Origin: Erpobdella octoculata
Taxonomy: Eukaryota; Annelida; Clitellata; Hirudinida; Erpobdellidae
Assembly (NCBI GenBank): GCA_963978895.1
Contig: OZ022242.1
Span: forward strand, 11,988,999 to 12,052,998
Reading direction: 5' to 3'
DNA: 64,000 bases
Part shown: piece after piece, positions 56,000 through 64,000 of the stretch
How positions within the stretch are numbered: the stretch's first letter is position 1
Layout: each line of letters begins with the position of its first letter
The notes under the pieces: model-generated
Seen by the model: only the letters and a program-made list of their open reading frames with translations
The model's database searches: none
What the model was told of the DNA's origin: nothing
Made by a program: the position numbers and the translations under genes

Positions 56000-58528
56000 A
56001 TCTGTGACGATTCATTTATAGATTTTGCACTTTGGGTGGCTGCTCTATCAAAAACTGAAACAGATCGATGTTACACAAGAGAAACACAATGAACCAACAT
56101 ATCTTTCCGTTTTGTTTTTATCCAAGCTGTGGCACATTGCCAACGCCACGATTATATTTGTAACTCTGACTTTCTTTCTTTCTCTGTCTCTCCTTCTTGT
56201 TCTTCTTTCATTCTCTATTATTTTCTTTCTTTCTGTATTTCTACTCCTCTTTTTCTACATTATAATCTATCTCTCTGTTTTTATGTCTTTTCATTTCCCT
56301 CGGATTCTGCTCATTATTTTTCTCCGCCATGTGCTCTTTCTCTCGTCTCTCTCTTTTTTTCTCACCCTTTTCTCTCTTTTTATTCCTGATACATGCAAGC
56401 ATTAGACCAGGTCATTTCGTGTCTTCTCCCGCCTTTTCATCCGCAGGGACTGAGTAAGAGCGATTGTTTATCGCATTGTGTGAAAAATGTGAACTTCCAT
56501 TTAGACATTTAAAGTTTATAAATTTTGATTACCAAGTCACGGAATATATGAGACGACGCACAATTTAATAGTTTTTAGTTGGTGTGAAATCAAGGTAGGT
56601 ACGTTTTTAACTTTTGATTTTTGAGTTTCAATTAATCTTAAACAGGTTTGAATTTTTTTATTAATATTTTAAGAGACTGGAAGTGATAATTAATTAGTCC
56701 TTAACGGGTTTGTAATATTTAAAAAAATTAACATGTAGTATAAACAACAGTATAAAACTAAGTAGTCGTAATAATAAAATAATATAAAAATTAATTTTTT
56801 AAAACAATGCTTGTATACAAATGTACTATATTACAATTTTTTGAACTGAACTTTTCGTTTTGAAGATAAAATTGATTACAAATACAACATATACGAATCG
56901 TTTCTTTAAATTATTAATTATTTAATTAATGGTTTTGATTTAATGCAATTTTTGGTTCAATATCTGCACGCCTATGTAATAAACTCTTAAAATAATTAAC
57001 GCTTATAACTGTTGTTTGAAACAAACTCATTAGATTACGTTGAAAAAAACATTTTATTGCAGTATTTTATACAATTATCATCCCAATAATTTATGCAGTT
57101 TACAGCTTTAAAATCTATGCAGTTGTTAACTAAACAATTCATGCAGTAATCAATCCAGCATTCTCATAGCAGTCTCTCCCAACTTATGTTTTAATCACAG
57201 AATATTTAAAGCGTTTTAAAAATGTCCTGCTGTTTCACTACTAAACGACTTGAGTCAGATATAGGACTATAGACTATATATAGACTTATCACAAATCTAA
57301 ATTTTTGAACTTCATTTTTATGTTTGCTTTACTTTAAACAAACACTACTGAGCATACCAGAGTACCAGACACATCACTCGAGTTTAACTTTACTTGCCAC
57401 TTAAGGTAGTAGTTATTGGTAAGTCATCTGAAAGCTTTGAGCCATCGGCTTTGATTAGCGTCGATCACAGTTCCACTTTCAGCATGGCTGATTGTTAAAT
57501 TGTATTGTCCAAGATGCGGACCATTATTGAGTCCTATCTTCGTGTCACACACTGTATGTCTACGCTATCCTGTCGCTACTGATCTCAAATAGGAGAACTT
57601 CCAGGATCAGTACTTGGTCTTGTTCTGTCCTTGCAGCTCACTTCCATGTTTGCAATTTATGTTATTTAAACCAAATTTAATATTTTTATTTTCAAAAGTA
57701 GGGTAATAAAAAAAATCAAATTAGCTGATTTTTTGCAGACATACAATTTTTGTCGATTAGATCAGTTCTACATATATTTTTCAAAGTGAACGAGTACGTG
57801 TTTTAATGATAATCGATTAAAATCAATTGTTTTTGCAATTCAAAAAAAACTTTTTAAGATTCCTAGTATACTGGCCAGCTTATGTTGCTGCTCCGTCACA
57901 TCTTAGGTTGTATCTAAACTCTATGACAAACACCTCACTGTAACTGTTGGAAATTGTTTCAATTTTGTCACTTTAGTTCAACCATGCTTTGACTAGGGCT
58001 GACTTTGCTTTCTGTTTATTTTTGGATTGGTTTCATAACTGAAATGAAAACTGATCAGCAAGCAACTTCAGTTTTCGGACACCCGCTTGGAAGGCAGATA
58101 AAACTGAGACCACATATGCAACAACTGTTTCTAGCGCTGCATCTGTGTGTATATATCTTAAAGTGATTCATAAATATTATATATTCAATTGCAGTAGCTA
58201 TTAGTAAATACGGAAAAATGCTAAAGTGAGTAATAGATGCTTTCAAACTGCAAATTTTAAGGTGCATGATAAAAAAAAAAGATTTATAGGAAACCGTGAA
58301 AAAACATAATGTCGTGTCTGGGTTGACGCAGTGACCTTCATCATGGCAGGCTTAACGCATGACGCATCAGTAGAATAGAGCGAAGTGAAGTCTTTAATAC
58401 TCAAACAACCAAAGTCGTGTAAGCGTACGTTGAAATACTAACGAGTAAATTCAATGTTTCACAGCGGGTAAATTTTGAAGAAGAAATGTTGGCAAATGAT
58501 TACATTTTCAAAACGTATGTATATGTAA
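56000..58528. other. Non-coding interval with pyrimidine tract and a possible RT scrap
   Basis: 56160-56400 is a long pyrimidine-rich tract. Near 57580-57640 GELPGSVLGLVLS is reminiscent of the GVPQGSVLGP RT motif, but nothing around it supports a LINE. Otherwise AT-rich. Confidence 0.4.
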
Positions 58529-58600
58529 CTAGCAAGGCTACCCGATGTTGCCCGGGTTGTTATAGGTTTTTCAAGTTTTTTGACGATTAACCGCTAAATA
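58529..58600 (-). mobile_element. Helitron family II 3' terminal remnant
   Basis: CTAGCAAGGCTACCCGATGT then TGCCCGGG matches the Hel-II 3' end (hairpin CCCG..CGGG) in reverse. No further Hel-II sequence follows. Confidence 0.6.
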
Positions 58601-60261
58601 ATAAAACAACTTTTCTTAAATGCCGTATGATGACAACAAAATTTTGTTTAGCGGTTCCAATATGATAAGCAAACAAACGAGCACACATGAAATATTATTT
58701 CCAGATTTAAAGTTTATTAAAAGTTTAAAAAAGGATAAAAATGAAAAATCAGATAGACTCTCAAGTTTTTTTCAGAGATCACCACCAATGCAGCAAAATG
58801 TTAATTACTAAGTCTTAACAGATTAAAAAAAAAAAGAAACATTGCAAAGTTAATATGACTACTTCGTACGTTCGAGCGATCAAAAAGCTTCATTTTCGCA
58901 GAAAACATTCTGTCACGGAGACACCGAGAAAAAATTGATTGATACCTTTTCTAAGGATTATCTGCCTGCCGCACAACGACCATTTTTTACTTATTTTTTT
59001 CCCCTTCTCTTTCACTTTCTCTCACTCTCTTTCTTTTTTCTCTATCTTACCCTTTTTATTTTTAAGATTTTTTTCCCATTTTTTAACTTTTTTTACTCGT
59101 ATGTCGTTCCCCCGAACGTTTTGACAAATTTTGTCAGAATGACTTTGTAAAAATACATAAAAAATTCAAATGATAGTAAGAACAACTATTTTTTATTCCA
59201 ATGCAGGCCCTCCAGTGAATAAATAAAAAAAGAGACAAAATAGAGAGAGAGGGGGGAGAGAAAGAAAAAATAAAGAGAAGCTCCAGAGATATGATGGAGA
59301 GGAACTAAAAAACGCTGGAGAACAACGTGAAAAATCGATACCTCTTTGTTATTTGGTATGTGTATGTACGATTCAATAATACTCTGGCACCAATGTGCGT
59401 ATCTTCACGGTACTGGTGTGCGTGCTTTCTGGACACTGATGAGACGTCTCTAGCGCATAGAGTGGTATGAATACATAAATAATACACTCCCACGACTCCT
59501 GGTGGCAATTCTTTGTTATCTCAAGTTATACAAATTTGAACGAGTTCTTATAAGTTTGTTCTGCTTCGAGCGAATTCTATTTATGGAGAGAGCATTGAAT
59601 AAATCGTATAGATATCAAAACTATCAAGAATATTAACAAATATAGTTAACGGATTAATCAGTTCAGCTTTTTTCTCTTGTCATTAAGAAATTAAGACAGG
59701 CTTGAAATGTGGAGGAGACATCAAACGACGAGAAAGCTTAAGCAAGCGGTGAAGCTGAAATAAAGTTGAGTGAGACTGAATCTGTATTAATAATAAAGAA
59801 GAACTCGTTTTCAGGTTTATTGTTTTCGCGATTGAATTGTAATTGTTTGAAAAAGGTCTACAACAAATTGCATAATTTAAATAATTAATTAGATCTGAAG
59901 CTTTGAATATCCTGAATTAGGTTTGAAATAAGAATTAGAATTGATTAGACTAAATTGATTACCGGGGATTAAAAAGTTGAATTGCCAATGAAGGCCGAAG
60001 ATGGGAATTGAGAGAGTGTAAAAATGAAAAGGAAAGAGAAAAAAGGTAAAGAGAGAGAGAGAGACAGACAGACAAACAAAAAGAGAAAAAAAGAAAATAT
60101 CCAAGAAAATGAAAAAAATAAGAATGAAGAGGAATCCAGAGATGTACATGAGGAAGTGCGTCTGAGATAATCATCAGGATCTTCCTTTTAATGGCTCCTC
60201 TGCTGCTGTCTCTCAGTCTAAAATCAATCTTCTTTAATGCTATTTCCTTATTTCATCTTTA

Positions 60262-60322
<61 letters not shown>

Positions 60323-61300
60323 CTCTCTCTTTATCTCTCCACATTATTTTTTTTACTACTTTTCTTTTCTCTACAATTGTTTTCCGGTATAATTATACAT
60401 ATCTGACCATTTTCAACGAGAAAGTTGGTTTCATAAAATATTCTTTATTTTTTGTAGATTCTTCTACAAACATTTGAATAAAAATGTTTCAAAATAAATT
60501 AATGTTTTATATTTTTTATTTGATTTAATTTATTTGCATGAGCACTTATGTTTGCTGCATCCTCTTCTTCGTCTTCTTCTTTTTGCTTTTGCACGACTGT
60601 GTGCCATTATATTTTTTTATATGTTCTTCCATGTCATTATACATATCTGACCATTTTCTTTTTCTTCTTCTTCATGTCTGGTACACAGATAAGAGAACTG
60701 CAATAAATGAGAAAACGAATTTTTGAACCAAATTGGGGAGTGAAAGAAAGTGAGAGAAAATGAAAAAAAGAGAGAGAAAAAACGAGAAAAAGAAAGAGAT
60801 AGAAAAAACTAAACATAAAATGGCAAGATTATAAATTTCTCGGAAGAAACTCAATCGATTTTTCGGCAGATCTTTTCAAGTTTTTTTTATTTTTTCCTTG
60901 TTTTGTTTATGTTTTCTGCAAACCATCTTTGTGTTTTTGGCTTTCTTCGACCTTACCATAATAGTGAAAATATTGTTGTCGTCGTCATTGTTATCAACAT
61001 TATCATCATTATCGTAGTTTTCACCATCGTCATCACTACCACCATCGCCGCAACTTTTTCCATCAACATTCCCATCACTCTACACATAAATGTAGCAAAG
61101 CATTATTGACATTTCAAAAGTGTTTTTAAAATTAAAATGGTTTTCAAGATGTTTAATGAAAGACCTAGATAAAGAAATAATTAATTGCTGGAAAAGTAAT
61201 TCCAAACGAAAGAGGTCGCGTGGCTTGCGTCGTTAAATTAAATTAAAAATTTGATTTTTTTTTGTCCCACCAGCCAGTTCGTTAGCGAAACAAACCTTCT
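58601..61300. other. Non-coding, low-complexity upstream region of synapsin
   Basis: Pyrimidine tracts (58970-59100, (CT)n at about 60267-60320) alternate with purine tracts (59220-59290, 60010-60130, 60740-60810). 60970-61080 is a degenerate ATC/ATT repeat. No gene recognised. Confidence 0.5.
60267..60320. repeat. (CT)n microsatellite
   Basis: About 54 bp of CT in a pyrimidine-rich context. Confidence 0.95.
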
Positions 61301-61329
61301 TCCTTCCCATCAATTCAATTTGGAATTTA

Positions 61330-61665
61330 TTGCATTGTTAGTCTTGCTGCATTGTTTGCATTAGTGTTGGTGCATCGTATGTGTTTGTGTATTCTGAATG
61401 TTAATAAGTAGTGAATGTTGATGCACTATTAATGTTGATGTATTGTAAATGGTAATGTATTGTAAGCCTCTGTTCACCGTGAGTGTGGATGTATTGATCA
61501 TGAATTATTAATTTTGATGCATTTAAATTTTAATGAGTTATAAATGTTACAAAAAATCAAATAATGGTGCATTGTTGATGATGCATTGTTAGTATAGATG
61601 AATTATTAGGATGCTGATTTTCGTTAATGCACAGTGCATTGTTAATGAGTTTCTAATCAATACAA
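61330..61665 (+). repeat. Degenerate minisatellite (GTTGATGCATTGTTAAT-like)
   Basis: TGCATTGT/TGTATTGTAA words recur every 15-30 bp with variable spacing. Imperfect, probably old. Confidence 0.55.
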
Positions 61666-61669
61666 AGTG

Positions 61670-62640
61670 AGTTCATGAAAGGATGAGTTCATGAAAGGAG
61701 GCATGGTCATTCTAAATTACATTAGAGTAATTTTAAAAAATCTAGGCTACATAATTATAAAATAATCAAATAACCACCCTTTTCTTTTCTTTTTGAATCT
61801 AACCAATAATCAACCGGTGAGCTTCCACACACATAAACATACATAAACACACAAATAAACATACATAAACACACAAATAAACACAAACATATACACACAT
61901 ATTCATGTCTATTGTTTTCCCAATAATTTTCACAATAACCAACAGGTAAGCTCCATACTGCATACAGCACACAAACACATGATTAAATATTTTAGATGCA
62001 TTATGATGCAGAAGGATGGGCTCACATGTCTATCTTGAAAGCAAGAAAAATGCACGAGAGCCTACTTAGTACTAAAACATTTCAAAGTATTTTTAAATTA
62101 AATTAAAAAACTAAAATTTAGGTTAAAAAGCAATAACCACCATGTATCTCTTCGAATCTACCCAATAAGTAAACTTCCACACACATGTTTATCGTGTGAA
62201 GTAAAATAGGATGGACATGTGATTAAATATTTTTAAATGTCAAAAATGTCAAAAACCTTTGCTAGACAGTTTGTTTAGTTATGTGTATGTGCGTTTGCAC
62301 GTCTGGTGATGATTGCATAAGGAAGGGCACTTTGTTGAACCACATGACGCCAGCGTTCCAGACCCAGCCAGTGAGTGAGTGAGACTGAGACATTATATAA
62401 GTAGGTTAATTGCATTTGTTTAAAATAAACGTTATAATTTTCTTTAAAAGTTAAAGCAACTGATGCGGAAAGTTATTCAGACATCGAAATTTTACAGATT
62501 TTAATATCGGCTGAAAATCAACTTATTATTTAAATCTTGCAATTATTACTAATCGCCCCAGTCTTTTTGCATAAATTGGCTGAAATGAATTTGAACTTGT
62601 ATTAATCTGTTATTAATTTTTTTTATTAATAATTTATTTA
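61670..62640. other. Interval upstream of synapsin exon, weak internal duplications
   Basis: GAGTTCATGAAAGGA is tandemly doubled near 61670-61700. A segment like CAATAACCACC..AATCTA..CC then AATAA..TTCCACACACAT recurs at about 61770, 61925 and 62135. (ACATAAAC)n lies at 61830-61895. No exon recognised. Confidence 0.45.
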
Positions 62641-62662
62641 TTTGATCAGATAACAAAAGGTA

Positions 62663-63009
62663 ATGTCAAACCTGAGAACGAACTTGACTTCCGGCATGAA
62701 CTACCTTCGACGTCGCTTCAGCTCTGATGACCTCCTCAAGGAAGGTCGCGACGAAGAAGAGGCAAACAGGCAGCCCTTCAGCAGCCCAAAAATGTCTTTT
62801 TCTAAAAAAATTCTTCCCTCAGCTCCCAGTTTTCCGTCCTTCGCCAGCGTTCAAGGTGTGACCAGGGGCTTCCTGGCTCAGGCGTCGCATGCCGGTGGTT
62901 TCCTTTCGTCTGCTGATTCACCCGGCGGATCTCACACGTTCACGAAACTTTCCTACAATAAGAACCGCTGCAAGACAATTCTCATCATAGACGATAGGCA
63001 TACAGACTG
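62663..63009 (+). CDS. Syn: Synapsin, first coding exon (partial gene)
   Basis: 115 codons plus two bases. Residues 12-20 read MNYLRRRFS, the domain A signature. Ser20 in RRFS is the conserved PKA/CaMKI site that controls binding to synaptic vesicles (Ser9 in vertebrates). A Ser/Pro/Gly-rich linker (domain B-like) spans about 30-95. The exon ends KTILIIDDRHTDW, the start of the ATP-grasp-like domain C (vertebrate ILLVIDDAHTDW). The Trp codon is split by the intron (TG|gtaact). Two starts are possible: ATG at 62663 or the one at residue 12, where many synapsins begin. A tttgatcag acceptor-like site lies just upstream, so a 5' UTR exon is possible. Synapsin tethers vesicles to actin in nerve terminals. 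Confidence 0.93.
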
Positions 63010-63137
63010 GTAACTTTTAAGTTAAGACTGTCGGTTGATTATTATTATTCAGCAATGTTATTATTAATTTCATCTGATAGCTTTGCTTAGGTAAACATAA
63101 AAAAATTACCTACATGAATTTTCGATCTCTGTTGTAG

Positions 63138-63195
63138 GCCAAAGTACTTTGCAGGAAAGAAAGCTTTTGGTGATTGGGATTTGCGTGTGGAGCAG
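63138..63195 (+). CDS. Syn: Synapsin, second coding exon
   Basis: 58 bp between a tgttgtag acceptor and a gtatgg donor. Completing the split Trp, it reads PKYFAGKKAFGDWDLRVEQ, aligned with vertebrate SKYFHGKKVNGEIEIRVEQ in domain C. It ends in phase 0. The intron before it is 128 bp. The following exons (AEF.ELN..) are not found before 64000, so the gene continues beyond the window. Confidence 0.92.
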
Positions 63196-64000
63196 GTATG
63201 GAAACTTTTTTTTCGATGGATGATTTTATCAACTTTTATTGCATGATTTCTATCAACAAAAGTTTTGAAAAAAAAAAGTAATTTGAATGTGGCGCTTTCT
63301 ATCAAATAAATATCCGCCATACAGCTTTCGGATCATAACAATCAATTCAGATTAGCAAAGTCTCAATGCAGTGGAGACGCATAAAAATATTTTGAAACAC
63401 GAAATACCTTTTCAGCACACAACTAAGTAATTTATACATTAAACAAGCAGATAAATAAATAAATAAATAAAAATGAGAAAATGAACTAACGAACGAACAA
63501 ATGAAATTTTAATTAAAAATAATAATTATCTTTGTTTAAAAACAAAAACAAAAACAATACATTTTGCTTACATATATAAATACAAAAAAGTGTCATTTTA
63601 AACAAAAATTTTCTGCAATAAATGAAAGACCGGCAAATTCAGAAATATAAGGGATTTGTTAAAAACCGTTTTTACGGCTTACTTATTTCAATTCATTTTT
63701 ATTTAATTCACTCATTCCATTCCTCTTCCATAACTGAGTAATATAAACATATGATAACTGACAACCATCTTGTTGTAACAAAAATTTAAAAAGGTGTGAG
63801 AGACGATAGCACCAACAAGTTGTTGAAATACTTATTGCATACTTGCCACGAGGTAATATTATTCACAGTTGACACGACGACATGTCCATAAATCGGTCCC
63901 ATGTTACATATAAGATATTTTCGGAACTCAGTCCGTAAAAAATGTTTTTTGAAAAAGCGATATGCTGCTTTTTTGTAGATTCCGCTTGCATTTCAGTACA
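63196..64000. other. Synapsin intron 2 (partial)
   Basis: AT-rich DNA without a recognisable third exon. It contains (AAAT)n near 63450. Confidence 0.6.

Noticed and set aside
57580..57640. Possible LINE RT motif GELPGSVLGLVLS
   Set aside because: One weak motif missing the conserved Q, without neighbouring RT blocks; mentioned in the interval entry only.
59435..59465. CTGATGAGACGTCTC as a second hammerhead
   Set aside because: No GAAA core or stem I partner follows; only the seven-base core word is present.
63087..63320. 77-codon minus ORF over synapsin exon 2
   Set aside because: Overlaps a well-supported exon with splice sites on the other strand; no homology.

Overview
This is a eukaryotic window: an AT-rich, intron-bearing, repeat-packed animal genome with one 200-N scaffold gap. 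The one host gene I can support is at the right edge, where two consecutive exons of synapsin lie on the + strand (62663-63009 and 63138-63195). Exon 1 carries the domain A signature MNYLRRRFS. Synapsin is animal-specific. The rest of the repeat content (CTAG-ended Helitrons with internal satellites, several hAT, pogo and MULE families, CR1/L2-like LINEs, tRNA-SINEs, Gypsy elements) suits a marine invertebrate, perhaps a mollusc or other non-insect lineage. I cannot fix the taxon.

Layout. 0-3.3 kb: a Gypsy pol with two frameshifts, its polypurine tract and 3' LTR. 3.5-6 kb: two copies of a ~190-bp direct repeat, bordered on the outside by pieces of one Helitron family, with a tRNA-Leu pseudogene between them. 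6-12.3 kb: mostly unassignable AT-rich DNA with minisatellites, a (GGTGAT)n hexamer block, purine tracts and the gap. 12.3-19.9 kb: LINE fragments, a clean Helitron (14726-15872), a non-autonomous hAT holding a LINE, a tRNA-SINE, and more Helitron pieces. 20.2-28.6 kb: one decayed minus-strand LINE broken by an RT-less LTR element (20755-23994), a LINE/SINE tail and a foldback element. 28.8-29.5 kb: a Penelope-like LTR fragment carrying a hammerhead ribozyme, then a 42-bp perfect palindrome and (TA)n.

30-40.3 kb is the best-defined nest. A gag-protease-integrase element with identical 78-bp LTRs (30057-32495) sits beside hAT remnants. An intact-looking LINE with ORF1 and ORF2 (about 35.7-39.88 kb) lies inside a pogo-like TIR element (34659-39978, TA target duplication), which lies inside a hAT (33564-40289, 8-bp target duplication ACCTAGGG). 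41-43.2 kb: a MULE transposase pseudogene split by a 1.3-kb foldback element (TSD ACTTTAAC). 44-47 kb: LINE and hAT debris. 47-50.2 kb: two head-to-tail satellite-bearing Helitrons. 50.4-52.2 kb: a LINE split by a hAT MITE. 52.2-56 kb: a hAT fragment, a helicase scrap and an opposed cluster of Helitrons. 56-62.6 kb: non-coding DNA upstream of synapsin.

How the parts work together: two LTR elements keep gag and protease but lack reverse transcriptase, so they would need another element's RT. LTR-3 shares a near-identical polypurine/LTR junction with the Gypsy pol at the left edge. A SINE at 18.6 kb ends in the same ~45 nt as the LINE at 50.4 kb, which suggests that LINE family mobilised it. 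The Helitrons here have ends but no Rep/helicase gene. Only the LINE at 36-39.5 kb looks coding-competent on its own.
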